Shown piece after piece: positions 13,754 through 22,482 of a stretch of DNA of 32,660 nt (positions are counted from its first letter, which is position 1; the number at the start of each line of letters is the position of its first letter). Origin of the DNA: Tissierellales bacterium (lineage in GTDB: Bacteria > Bacillota > Clostridia > Tissierellales > JASKZW01); contig JASLIL010000056.1 in assembly GCA_030152145.1 (NCBI GenBank), positions 1 through 32,660 on the forward strand. Reading direction: 5' to 3'. Both the position numbers and the translations under genes were made by a program. The notes under the pieces were generated by a model. That model searched no databases and was not told the origin of the DNA. It was given only the letters and a program-made list of their open reading frames with translations.

Positions 13754-15520
13754 TTGGAAAAGTGGTTTATAAAGAATAAAAAGGGAGACATTGACTTAAT
13801 TTCTAGAAAGTATGGCTTAAGTGAAGTTCTTTCTAGAATTTTAATAAATAGAGGTTTTACAGGTGAAAAAGAATTGGATATTCACTTGAATCCAACACTA
13901 GATAAGCTTTATGATCCATTTTTAATGAAGGATTTGGACCTGGCTGTAGATCTTATTAAAAAGGCCATAGAAGATGAGGAAAAAATTGAGATAGTTGGAG
14001 ATTATGATCAGGATGGAAACTCCTCTATTATGACTCTCTATAAGGGGATAGAAAGAGCAGGAGGAAGTCCTAGTTACTCTATTCCCCACAGGATAAGAGA
14101 TGGTTATGGTATAAATGAAGACATTGTTGAAAGAGCCTATAATAATGGAGTGGACCTTATTATAACCTGTGATAATGGTATATCAGCTTTTGATGCAGTA
14201 AAAAGAGCCAAGGAACTTGGTATGAATATAATTGTAACAGACCATCATGACCTGGTTTATGAGGAGGGTGAGTTTGGCCGAAGGGAGCTTCTTCCAGAGG
14301 CAGATGCAGTAGTTAATCCTAAGAGAAGTGACTGCTCCTATCCCTTTAAATTACTATGTGGAGCTGGAGTAGCCTTTAAGCTTATTCAGGGCCTATACCT
14401 TAGAAGTAATATAAATATAAGGGAGAGCTATGATCTCCTTGAATTTGTAGCTATGGGTACTGTTTGTGATGTAGTTGACCTGGTAGATGAAAATAGAATT
14501 TTTGTTACAGAAGGATTAAAGAGAATTAATAGAACTGATAATATAGGATTGAGAGCTCTTATAGAGGCTACTGGTTTAAAGGATAAGGAAATAAAAGCCT
14601 ATTCACTAGGTTTCATAATAGGGCCTTGTATAAATGCATCTGGTAGACTGGAATCAGCAGATATAGGCGTGGAATTATTTTTGACAGATGATATTTATAA
14701 GGCTAAGGAATATGCTGAAAGGCTACATGAGCTAAATGAAGAGAGAAAAAACCTAACAGAAGAGGGTTTTAATAAGTTGGTAAAGCTCGTTGAAAAAGAA
14801 AAATACTTTGATAATCCAGTTATATTGGCCTATGAACCTAATATACATGAGAGTATAGCTGGAATTATAGCTGGTAGGATAAAGGATAAGTACTACAGAC
14901 CTACCATTGTTTTAACTAGCTCCCAGGAAGCAGGAAGGGCAAAGGGGTCAGCTAGGTCCATAGAGGAATACAATATGTATGAAAAAATCAATGCACAGAG
15001 AGATTTATTAGTTTCTTTTGGTGGTCATCCCATGGCTGCGGGCTTGTCTCTTATGGAAGAGAATATAGAGGAATTTTATTCAGCTCTTATACACGATGCA
15101 GACTTAAGTGAAAATGACTTGACAGCTAAGATTTATATGGATCTTTATATGCCCATAAGATTTGCTGACTTTGACTTGGTATACGAACTTGAAAGATTAG
15201 AGCCTTATGGTAAGGGGAATCCTAAGCCCATATTTGCGGATAAAGACCTATCAGTTGAGAAGATAGATATTTTAGGAAAAAATAAGAATGTTTTAAAGTT
15301 TGACCTTATTTCTGATGATGGTAGCAGTATAGAGGGTATTCACTTTGGAGATTCAGAAAACTTTAAAGAATATGTGGTTTTAAAATTTGGAAAAGATAAT
15401 TTAAATAAGGCCTTGAGGGGTTTGGATAATGATATATATATAGATATAATATACTACCCTAATATCAATGAGTTTATGAATAATAAAACTTTACAGGCAG
15501 TGATTCAGAGTTATAGGTAG
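13754..15520 (+). CDS. recJ: Single-stranded-DNA-specific exonuclease RecJ
   Basis: The 588-aa product is a DHH/DHHA1 phosphoesterase that degrades single-stranded DNA 5' to 3' in repair. The metal-binding motifs are GDYDQDG (82-88), CDNG (139-142) and TDHHD (162-166), followed by NASGRLESADIG. The DHHA1 substrate-recognition part shows GRAKGSARS and FGGHPMAAGLSL. A C-terminal OB-like domain completes it. Motif I reads DYDQDGNSS rather than the commoner DYDVDGITS, while the metal-ligand aspartates are kept. The start is TTG, preceded by TAGGAGTGAG. It lies between lapA and relA. Confidence 0.95.
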   Translation: MEKWFIKNKKGDIDLISRKYGLSEVLSRILINRGFTGEKELDIHLNPTLDKLYDPFLMKDLDLAVDLIKKAIEDEEKIEIVGDYDQDGNSSIMTLYKGIERAGGSPSYSIPHRIRDGYGINEDIVERAYNNGVDLIITCDNGISAFDAVKRAKELGMNIIVTDHHDLVYEEGEFGRRELLPEADAVVNPKRSDCSYPFKLLCGAGVAFKLIQGLYLRSNINIRESYDLLEFVAMGTVCDVVDLVDENRIFVTEGLKRINRTDNIGLRALIEATGLKDKEIKAYSLGFIIGPCINASGRLESADIGVELFLTDDIYKAKEYAERLHELNEERKNLTEEGFNKLVKLVEKEKYFDNPVILAYEPNIHESIAGIIAGRIKDKYYRPTIVLTSSQEAGRAKGSARSIEEYNMYEKINAQRDLLVSFGGHPMAAGLSLMEENIEEFYSALIHDADLSENDLTAKIYMDLYMPIRFADFDLVYELERLEPYGKGNPKPIFADKDLSVEKIDILGKNKNVLKFDLISDDGSSIEGIHFGDSENFKEYVVLKFGKDNLNKALRGLDNDIYIDIIYYPNINEFMNNKTLQAVIQSYR

Positions 15521-15550
15521 TTAAAGTAGAAGATTGAGTAGGTGAATGTG

Positions 15551-17734
15551 ATGATAGATGTTTTAATTTCTAAAATTGAAGAGTACTATCCTAATGTAGA
15601 TAGAGAAGAAATAACTAAAGCCTACCTCTATGCAGAAAAGGCCCATGAAGGACAGTTCAGAAACTCGGGTGAGAAGTATTTTACTCATCCATTTAATGTA
15701 GCCATGATATTGGCAGACCTTCACATGGACACTGCTACCATAATAGCTGGATTATTTCATGATATTTTAGAAGATACAGATATAACTTATGATGAGATGG
15801 CAGCAGAATTTGGTGAAGAGGTAACAGAGCTTGTAGATGGGGTTACAAAACTTAAGAAACTACAGTACAAGACAAAGCAGGAAAATCAAGCTGAAAATCT
15901 TAGAAAAATGGTTATGGCTATGGCTAGGGATATAAGAGTAATCATAATAAAGCTGGCAGATAGGCTGCATAATATGAGGACCCTTGAATATATGAGTGAT
16001 GAGAAAAAGAAGGAAAAGGCCCTAGAGACTTTGGAAATATACGCTCCTCTTGCCCATAGACTGGGAATATCAAAGATTAAATGGGAGCTTGAGGACCTTT
16101 CTCTCAGATACTTAGATCCAGATGGCTACTATGATTTAGTTGAAAAGGTAGCCAAGAGAAGAAGGGAAAGGGAAGCCTATGTAGATGAGATAATAAATGA
16201 TCTTAACGATAATCTTGATGAATTAGACATAGCTAGAGATATAAGTGGCAGGCCAAAGTCCTTTTACAGTATTTATAGGAAGATGGTCTATCAAAATAAA
16301 TCCTTCGAACAGATTTTTGATTTGACGGCTATAAGAATAATTGTAGATAGTGTAAAAGATTGCTATGGAGTACTGGGTATAGTCCATACCCTGTGGAAAC
16401 CTATTCCAGGAAGGTTTAAGGATTATATAGCCATGCCTAAACCCAATATGTATCAGTCTCTTCATACGACAGTTATAGGACCAAAGGGAGAAATATTTGA
16501 AGTTCAAATCAGGACTTGGGAGATGCATAGGACAGCTGAATATGGTATAGCAGCCCACTGGAAATATAAGGAGGGCACTGTTCAGGCTGATAACTTTGAT
16601 GAAAAGTTAACCTGGTTAAGGCAGCTTCTAGAATGGCAAAAAGAACTTAAGGATCCAAAAGAGTTTATGGAAAGTCTTAAAATAGACTTATTTACAGATG
16701 AAGTTTTTGTATTTACACCTAGAGGAGATGTAATAGATCTTCCCAATGGATCTACGCCACTGGACTTTGCCTATAGGGTCCATACTGACGTGGGAAATAA
16801 GTGTGTAGGAGCCAAGGTAGATGGAAGAATAGTTCCACTTGACTTCAAGTTAAAGAACGGGAACATAGTAGAGGTACTGACCTCTCCTAACAGTAAGCCT
16901 AGTAGGGACTGGCTAAAGGTAGTTAAGAGCAATCAAGCCAAGACAAAAATCAGGCAGTGGTTTAAGAGAGAGGAAAAAGATTTAAATATAAGCACCGGTA
17001 TATCTATGGTTGAAAAAGAACTTAAGAAACTTGGTTTTAAACCTGCAGATGTCCTTAAGGATGACTGGCTTAAGGAGATTGCCAATAGGCTAAGTCTTGA
17101 CTCTGTAGATAGTCTTTATGCAGCCTTGGGCTTTGGTAGTGTAAATATAAGCCAAGTGGTTCCTAAACTTTTAGAAAACTATAAATTAAAGCATAGGGAT
17201 GAGTATGAAAAGGTACAGGAAGGCAGAAGGAAGGAAAAAAGAATACAGGAAAGTAAGGTTAAGAAATCTCCTTCTAGAAGTAGGACTGATGAGGGAGTTA
17301 GCCTGAAGGGTGTAGATAATATTAAGGTTAGGTTTGCCAAGTGCTGTAACCCAGTTCCTGGAGATGAAATAGTAGGGTATATAACTAGAGGTAGGGGGGT
17401 TTCCGTTCACAGAAAGGACTGCTCAAATATAGAGGAGTTGGCCTTGGGTGGTCAAAGGTTTATAGATGTTTATTGGGATGATACAGAAGCTGCTGCCTAT
17501 CCGGCAGAAATTCAAGTGCAGTCTTCTGATACACCAGGCCTACTAATGGAAATTACCAAGGAGATTGCAGAGTCCAAGCTTACTATGTTATCCTTAAATG
17601 CTAGAACTAATAAGGAAAAATTAGTTATTATAAACATGACCTTAGAAATAAAGAACAAGGAACAACTTCAGGAGCTTATAAATAGCATTAAGAGGATGAA
17701 GGGCGTTATTGATGCCTATAGAGTAATTAGTTAG
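15551..17734 (+). CDS. relA: Bifunctional (p)ppGpp synthetase/hydrolase, Rel family
   Basis: The product (727 aa from ATG 15551) has all Rel domains in order. The HD hydrolase has THPFNVA near 46 and FHDILEDT near 70. The synthetase carries RFKD (288-291) and KPNMYQSLHT. A TGS domain with DLPNGSTPLDFAYRVH, a zinc-finger-like segment with FAKCCNPVPGD, and a C-terminal ACT domain follow. The intact HD motif and the RFKD form of the synthetase loop indicate that it both makes and degrades the alarmone. I prefer ATG 15551 because AGGTGA lies six bases upstream; a GTG at 15542 is the alternative. dtd starts 10 bases after it. Confidence 0.96.
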   Translation: MIDVLISKIEEYYPNVDREEITKAYLYAEKAHEGQFRNSGEKYFTHPFNVAMILADLHMDTATIIAGLFHDILEDTDITYDEMAAEFGEEVTELVDGVTKLKKLQYKTKQENQAENLRKMVMAMARDIRVIIIKLADRLHNMRTLEYMSDEKKKEKALETLEIYAPLAHRLGISKIKWELEDLSLRYLDPDGYYDLVEKVAKRRREREAYVDEIINDLNDNLDELDIARDISGRPKSFYSIYRKMVYQNKSFEQIFDLTAIRIIVDSVKDCYGVLGIVHTLWKPIPGRFKDYIAMPKPNMYQSLHTTVIGPKGEIFEVQIRTWEMHRTAEYGIAAHWKYKEGTVQADNFDEKLTWLRQLLEWQKELKDPKEFMESLKIDLFTDEVFVFTPRGDVIDLPNGSTPLDFAYRVHTDVGNKCVGAKVDGRIVPLDFKLKNGNIVEVLTSPNSKPSRDWLKVVKSNQAKTKIRQWFKREEKDLNISTGISMVEKELKKLGFKPADVLKDDWLKEIANRLSLDSVDSLYAALGFGSVNISQVVPKLLENYKLKHRDEYEKVQEGRRKEKRIQESKVKKSPSRSRTDEGVSLKGVDNIKVRFAKCCNPVPGDEIVGYITRGRGVSVHRKDCSNIEELALGGQRFIDVYWDDTEAAAYPAEIQVQSSDTPGLLMEITKEIAESKLTMLSLNARTNKEKLVIINMTLEIKNKEQLQELINSIKRMKGVIDAYRVIS

Positions 17735-17744
17735 GAGTGATTTT

Positions 17745-18194
17745 GTGAGGGCTGTAGTTCAAAGAGTTTTAGAGTCAAGTGTTGAGGTTGATGGTGAAAA
17801 CATTGGCCAGATAGGAAAGGGATTATTGGTCTTGCTGGCTGTTGAGAAGAATGATGGCCAGGAAGATCTTCAATATATATACGACAAGGTTGTAAACTTA
17901 AGGATATTTGAGGATCAGGATGGTAAGATGAATAGATCCTTAAAGGATATAGGGGCCGAGCTTTTGGTTGTTTCCCAATTTACCCTTTATGGGGATGTGA
18001 GAAAGGGCAGGAGACCAAGCTTTAGCGATTCAGCAGGGCCTGATTTTGCAAAAAAATACTATGAGGCCTTTATAGACCTGGCAAAAAATGATAGTATATA
18101 TACGGAAACAGGAGAGTTTGGTGCTGATATGAAGCTTAGTATATTAAATGATGGACCTGTTACCATACTATTGGATAGTAATAGAGTTTTTTAG
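17745..18194 (+). CDS. dtd: D-aminoacyl-tRNA deacylase Dtd
   Basis: The 149-aa product matches the family length and has both signature motifs of the dimer-spanning active site. These are SQFTL (77-81, with the conserved Thr80) and NDGPVT (135-140). It hydrolyses D-amino acids, and also glycine, mischarged onto tRNA. The start is GTG, preceded by TTAGGAGTGA which overlaps the end of relA. relA-dtd-hydrolase is a common clostridial order, with 11 bases to the next gene. Confidence 0.97.
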   Translation: MRAVVQRVLESSVEVDGENIGQIGKGLLVLLAVEKNDGQEDLQYIYDKVVNLRIFEDQDGKMNRSLKDIGAELLVVSQFTLYGDVRKGRRPSFSDSAGPDFAKKYYEAFIDLAKNDSIYTETGEFGADMKLSILNDGPVTILLDSNRVF

Positions 18195-18205
18195 GAGGGA
18201 GATTT

Positions 18206-18829
18206 TTGGAAATAATAAGAATACCAGCAGGAGTATATGCAGCTAATTGCTATATAGTTTATGATGAAAGTAAGGAAGCTGTAGTAATGGACCCAGGCGG
18301 GGATGTAGATGATATTGTGGCTAAGATAAGAGAGCTTGATTTAAGTGTAAAATATATTCTCTTGACCCATGGTCATGGCGATCATATTGGCGGTGTAACT
18401 GAGCTTAAGGACTATACTAATGCTGAGGTTTATATAAATGAGGCTGATGAGTATATGACAAAAGATAGTCTTTTAAATCTTTCTATGACTATGCCAGCAG
18501 GCCCAAAAGAAATAGAAATTGACGGTAGCTTCAAGGAAGGAGATACTTTTGAGTTTGGAAGGGATATAAGAATCGAGGCTATAGATACACCTGGACATAC
18601 ACCAGGGGGAACAAGCTTTAAAATAGGAGATAACTTGTTTACAGGAGATACTCTTTTTGCAGGTTCCATAGGAAGGACAGACTTTCCTAAAAGTTCCTAT
18701 GAAGAAATTCTTCACTCTGTTAATGAGAAATTAATGAAATTTCCTGATGACACTGTGGTTTACCCAGGTCATGGCCCAGCTACTAATATAAAAACAGAGA
18801 AAAGAATAAATCCATTTGTTAAAAAATAA
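18206..18829 (+). CDS. Metallo-beta-lactamase fold hydrolase, glyoxalase II-like
   Basis: The 207-aa product is a single metallo-beta-lactamase domain with THGHGDH (54-60) giving four metal ligands. It also has DTPGHTPGG, FTGDTLFAGSIGRTDFP with the bridging aspartate, and the last ligand in PGHGP. This is the short clade often annotated as hydroxyacylglutathione hydrolase, but it lacks the long C-terminal domain of true glyoxalase II. A thioesterase or persulfide-related role is possible and cannot be decided here. The start is TTG with TAGGAGGGAG upstream. A hairpin with a T-run overlaps its 3' end. Confidence 0.9.
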   Translation: MEIIRIPAGVYAANCYIVYDESKEAVVMDPGGDVDDIVAKIRELDLSVKYILLTHGHGDHIGGVTELKDYTNAEVYINEADEYMTKDSLLNLSMTMPAGPKEIEIDGSFKEGDTFEFGRDIRIEAIDTPGHTPGGTSFKIGDNLFTGDTLFAGSIGRTDFPKSSYEEILHSVNEKLMKFPDDTVVYPGHGPATNIKTEKRINPFVKK

Positions 18830-18830
18830 A

Positions 18831-18854
18831 AGCCACCCTTAGGTGGCTATTTTT
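18831..18854 (+). terminator. Hairpin with T-run between the hydrolase and hemZ
   Basis: AGCCACC (18831-18837) pairs with GGTGGCT (18842-18848) around loop CTTA, followed by ATTTTT. The hemZ ribosome-binding site begins directly after it. Confidence 0.8.
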
Positions 18855-18866
18855 AAGGAGAATTTT

Positions 18867-20294
18867 ATGTTTTCAATAGAATTGTTAGATAGATCTTTTA
18901 ATCATGAAGTTGAGGAGTTGATTAGGGCTTTTTTTCCATTTGAAGAAGTGGTGGATGGTTTCTCCTTGGAGGGCTATAGTCTTAGGAATAGTTTGAAGGG
19001 AGGTCTTGGGACTACGGGTCTTTATTTTGATGGAAACTTAATTGAAGAGAAAAACTTTCAAGTGGAAGAGGAAAAAAGACAGCTTAAGAATAATATAAAG
19101 AGAAATGTATATGATCTTTTGGAAAAATTATCAGCTAGATCCCTGCCTTGGGGAATCTTAACAGGCATAAGGCCTTCTAAGTTAGTACATGAGCTTATGG
19201 ATCAGGGCTTGGAAGATGACTTAATAGGGGAGATATTAAGAAGGGATTATAGGATTTCAGATGAGAAGTTGGAATTTATAATAGGGATTTCTAGAGGGGA
19301 AAGAAAGTATTTATATCCCCTGGATTCTCAAAGATACAGTATTTATATCAGTATTCCCTTTTGCCCTAGTAAATGTCTTTACTGTTCTTTTCCCAGTGCT
19401 AGCATTGCTAGATATAAGGACAGCTTAGATAGCTATACTGAAAAGCTTATAAGAGAGTTGGAATTAGTTTCAGAAAGCCTTGATAAAACAAAAATTTCCA
19501 CAGTCTATATTGGGGGAGGGACACCAACAGCCTTAGATCTGAAAAACCTAGAAGCTATTATAGGGGCAGTTAAGAGGATCTTTAAGAGGGAAAATATAGA
19601 GGAGTTTACAGTAGAGGCAGGAAGGCCAGATACCTTAAACAAAGAGTATTTGGATATGCTTAAGAGAAATAAGATAGATAGGATAAGTATAAATCCTCAG
19701 ACCATGAGGGATGACAGCTTAAAAGTCATTGGCAGGAGCCATACCAGTAAGGACATAGAAGAACTCTACTATATGGCCAAAGATGATTTTACAGTCAATA
19801 TGGACCTTATAGTAGGTCTACCTGGGGAGGGTGAGGAGGATATAAGCTATAGTATGGAAAAAATTAGGGAGATGGATCCAGACAATGTTACTATTCATAC
19901 CCTGAGTGTTAAAAGAGGGTCTAGATTTGCTTTAGTTATGGACAAGTATAGTGTGGCAGATGGAGATACTATAGAGTCTATGCTAGAATTGACTGGAGAT
20001 TATTTAAAAGCTATGGGCCAAAAACCTTATTATCTTTATAGGCAGAAGCAGTCCCTTGGAAATTTTGAAAACATTGGCTATGCTAAAGAGGGTTTAGAGT
20101 GTATATATAATATAAAGATGATGGAGGAGAGGGAGACTATATTTGGATTTGGGGTTGGGGCTGTGTCAAAGATTTTCGATCCAGAGGATCATTCTATAAA
20201 AAGGGTTCCCAATGTTAAAAGTATAGAGGAGTATTTAACTAGGTATGAGGAAATGGCAGATAGAAAAATAAGGGGATTTAAGTCTATAGGCTAG
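18867..20294 (+). CDS. hemZ: HemZ-type coproporphyrinogen III dehydrogenase, radical SAM
   Basis: The product (475 aa from ATG 18867) has an N-terminal HemZ-specific region (about 1-155, with LPWGILTGIRPSKL) and a radical SAM domain. The iron-sulfur cluster cysteines are C166, C170 and C173 in PFCPSKCLYCSF, followed by YIGGGTPT and NPQTM. It is expected to act in oxygen-independent haem synthesis, although HemZ-clade proteins may differ from HemN in substrate. AAGGAG precedes the ATG; an upstream in-frame GTG at 18843 lies inside the hairpin and is rejected. In many Clostridia hisS follows; here the next gene is aspS. Confidence 0.92.
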   Translation: MFSIELLDRSFNHEVEELIRAFFPFEEVVDGFSLEGYSLRNSLKGGLGTTGLYFDGNLIEEKNFQVEEEKRQLKNNIKRNVYDLLEKLSARSLPWGILTGIRPSKLVHELMDQGLEDDLIGEILRRDYRISDEKLEFIIGISRGERKYLYPLDSQRYSIYISIPFCPSKCLYCSFPSASIARYKDSLDSYTEKLIRELELVSESLDKTKISTVYIGGGTPTALDLKNLEAIIGAVKRIFKRENIEEFTVEAGRPDTLNKEYLDMLKRNKIDRISINPQTMRDDSLKVIGRSHTSKDIEELYYMAKDDFTVNMDLIVGLPGEGEEDISYSMEKIREMDPDNVTIHTLSVKRGSRFALVMDKYSVADGDTIESMLELTGDYLKAMGQKPYYLYRQKQSLGNFENIGYAKEGLECIYNIKMMEERETIFGFGVGAVSKIFDPEDHSIKRVPNVKSIEEYLTRYEEMADRKIRGFKSIG

Positions 20295-20300
20295 ATTGTC

Positions 20301-20329
20301 TTGACATAAGCTCTTATATAACTTATAAT
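20301..20329 (+). promoter_or_regulatory. Consensus promoter of aspS
   Basis: A perfect TTGACA (20301-20306) and TATAAT (20324-20329) are separated by exactly 17 bases. It begins seven bases after the hemZ stop and drives the T-box leader. Confidence 0.92.
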
Positions 20330-20361
20330 TATTTAGACATAAAAGATTAATAATATAAAAC

Positions 20362-20567
20362 ATTGATGAGAAGGAGTAGTTAAATCCCTTAGTTATAGAG
20401 AGTCAGGTTTGCTGGAAACTGATACTAATATTTAAATGAAGACATCTCGGAGTTGACAATGACTTGTTCGCAGTAAGCTGCGTTAAAAAATAAGAGAGGT
20501 TTACCTAATTAGGGTGGTACCGCGAACTAACCTTCGTCCCTGAAATTTCAGAGATGGGGGTTTTTTT
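20362..20567 (+). promoter_or_regulatory. T-box riboswitch controlling aspS, Asp specifier GAC
   Basis: The leader shows the standard elements in order. The GATGAGAAGGAGTAG stem I base is at 20365-20379, and the AGAGAG motif is near 20397-20402. GCTGGAAACTG follows, then the specifier region TGAA-GAC-ATCTCGGAG with GAC at 20441-20443, and the T-box AGGGTGGTACCGCG at 20511-20524. An antiterminator can form from GAGGTT (20495-20500) and AACCTT (20529-20534). The competing terminator uses 20531-20543 with 20548-20560 and a T-run to 20567. Uncharged tRNA-Asp should stabilise the antiterminator and allow aspS to be transcribed. The specifier matches the gene controlled. Confidence 0.95.
20531..20567 (+). 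terminator. Regulated terminator of the aspS T-box
   Basis: A 13-position stem with one C-A mismatch and several G-U pairs is followed by seven Ts. Its first bases (CCTT) also form the 3' side of the antiterminator, so the two structures exclude each other. Confidence 0.85.
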
Positions 20568-20593
20568 ATTGTAAAATATAAGGAGGAGTAGTT

Positions 20594-22357
20594 ATGAGAT
20601 TAAAGAGAAGCCATAGATGTGGAGAGTTGAGAAAGGAAAATATAGGCCAGACTGTTGTGCTTTCCGGTTGGGTACAAAAGGAAAGAAATCTAGGTGGTCT
20701 TATATTTGTAGACTTAAGAGATGCTACAGGTATTACACAGGTAGTTTTTAACCCAGAGAAGGATAGGGAACTAGCAGATAGGGCATCAGCTTTACGTTCA
20801 GAGTATGTAATCTCAATAGAGGGAGAAGTTTTTGAAAGACAGTCAAAAAATCCAGATATGCCTACTGGGGATATAGAGATTATAGTAAAGGATCTGGAAG
20901 TTTTAGATAGTGCTGCTACACCACCAATTTATGTTAAGGATGAGGACAATGTTTCTGAGACTATGAAGTTAAAATATAGATACTTAGACTTAAGAAAGCC
21001 TTCTATGCAAAGAAATTTAAGATTAAGACATCAAACAGCTAAGGTTATAAGAGAGTTTTTAGACCAGGAAGCATTTGTAGATGTTGAAACACCAATGCTT
21101 TCAAAGCCAACGCCAGAGGGAGCAAGGGACTACCTAGTTCCAAGTAGATTGCAGGAGGGAAAATTCTATGCCCTACCACAGTCACCACAAATTATGAAGC
21201 AACTTTTAATGGTTGGGGGCCTTGATAGATACTACCAAATAGTAAAGTGCTTTAGAGATGAGGACCTAAGATCTAATAGGCAGCCAGAGTTTACCCAGGT
21301 GGACATGGAAATGTCCTTTGTAGATGTAGATGATATTATAGAGCTTAATGAAAGACTTCTTTACAAGGTATTTAAAGAGGTTAAGGGTATAGAGATAGAG
21401 CTTCCTATAAAAAGAATGACCTACAAAGAGGCTATGGATAGATTTGGTGTTGACAAGCCAGATCTAAGATTTGGTTTTGAGCTAGAGGATGTTTCTGACC
21501 TAGTTAAGGACAGTGGATTCAAGGTATTTTCAGGAGCTGTAGAGAGCGGTGGATCAGTTAGGGGTATAAATGTTAAGGGTTATGAAGCAGATTTCTCTAG
21601 AAAAGATGTTGATAAGCTAGAAAAATTTGTAAAGGACTATAGGGCTAAGGGACTTGCTTGGATTAGAGTTACAGAAGATGAGCTTAAGTCACCTATAGCT
21701 AAGTTTTTATCAGAAGAAGAGTTGGATTCTATAGTGGAGAGAATGGATGGAAAGCCAGGAGACCTTTTACTTTTTGTAGCTGATAAAAACTCAGTTGTTT
21801 ACGATAGCTTAGGTAACCTAAGAAATGAAATTGCTAGAAAGTTAGATCTAGTGGATAATAAGAAGCTAGAGTTAGTTTGGATTACTGAGTTCCCTCTATT
21901 TGAGTATGATGAAGAGGAAGAGAGATATGTAGCTATGCACCATCCTTTCACTCACCCTATGGATGAAGATATAGACCTTTTAGAAAGCCAACCTGAAAAA
22001 GTTAGGGCCAAGGCTTACGACATAGTTATAAATGGTGATGAGATAGGTGGAGGAAGTATAAGAATAAATAATGGAGATCTACAAAAGAAAATGTTTAAGG
22101 CTCTAGGACTTTCAGAGGAAGAAAGTCAGGATAAGTTTGGTTTCCTAATAGAAGCCTTTAAATATGGCACACCTCCACATGGAGGCTTGGCTTATGGCTT
22201 TGATAGATTGGTTATGCTTTTACTAGAGACAGAAAACATTAGGGACGTAATAGCCTTCCCTAAGACACAGGCAGCAACTTGTCTTTTAACAGATGCGCCA
22301 ACCTATGTAAGGGACCAGCAATTAGAAGAAATTCATATAGATATAAGGAAAAAATAA
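20594..22357 (+). CDS. aspS: Aspartyl-tRNA synthetase AspRS, bacterial type
   Basis: The 587-aa product has an N-terminal anticodon-binding OB-fold (about 1-105), class II core motifs, the bacterial insertion domain (about 280-420), and motif 3 in GGLAYGFDRLVMLL near the C-terminus. In the OB-fold it reads RNLGGLIF, with Leu where non-discriminating AspRS usually has His, and QSKNPD with Lys where those often have Gly. This points to a discriminating enzyme that charges only tRNA-Asp. AAGGAGG precedes the ATG. Transcription is under the T-box leader immediately upstream. Confidence 0.97.
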   Translation: MRLKRSHRCGELRKENIGQTVVLSGWVQKERNLGGLIFVDLRDATGITQVVFNPEKDRELADRASALRSEYVISIEGEVFERQSKNPDMPTGDIEIIVKDLEVLDSAATPPIYVKDEDNVSETMKLKYRYLDLRKPSMQRNLRLRHQTAKVIREFLDQEAFVDVETPMLSKPTPEGARDYLVPSRLQEGKFYALPQSPQIMKQLLMVGGLDRYYQIVKCFRDEDLRSNRQPEFTQVDMEMSFVDVDDIIELNERLLYKVFKEVKGIEIELPIKRMTYKEAMDRFGVDKPDLRFGFELEDVSDLVKDSGFKVFSGAVESGGSVRGINVKGYEADFSRKDVDKLEKFVKDYRAKGLAWIRVTEDELKSPIAKFLSEEELDSIVERMDGKPGDLLLFVADKNSVVYDSLGNLRNEIARKLDLVDNKKLELVWITEFPLFEYDEEEERYVAMHHPFTHPMDEDIDLLESQPEKVRAKAYDIVINGDEIGGGSIRINNGDLQKKMFKALGLSEEESQDKFGFLIEAFKYGTPPHGGLAYGFDRLVMLLLETENIRDVIAFPKTQAATCLLTDAPTYVRDQQLEEIHIDIRKK

Positions 22358-22365
22358 AAAGATAT

Positions 22366-22399
22366 AAAATAGGATTGAAGTCTCTTCAATCCTATTTTT
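22366..22399 (+). terminator. Intrinsic terminator after aspS
   Basis: A perfect 15-bp stem (22366-22380 with 22384-22398) has loop TCT and ends in five Ts. Confidence 0.92.
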
Positions 22400-22419
22400 A
22401 ACTTGTTGTATAAGTGTGC

Positions 22420-22425
22420 TATAAT
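22420..22425 (+). promoter_or_regulatory. -10 element of the RseC-like/CsoR pair
   Basis: TATAAT at 22420-22425, with a poor -35 candidate TTTAAC (22397-22402) at 17-base spacing. The leader of about 50 bases shows no clear operator palindrome. Confidence 0.5.
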
Positions 22426-22482
22426 AAGGGTAATATATAGGTCTACTATGTATAGGTGATTTCATAGGTGGAGGTGACATAA

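Noticed and set aside
16223..16558. 111-aa frame antisense to relA
   Set aside because: It lies inside the conserved synthetase domain of relA on the opposite strand and has no ribosome-binding site or motif.
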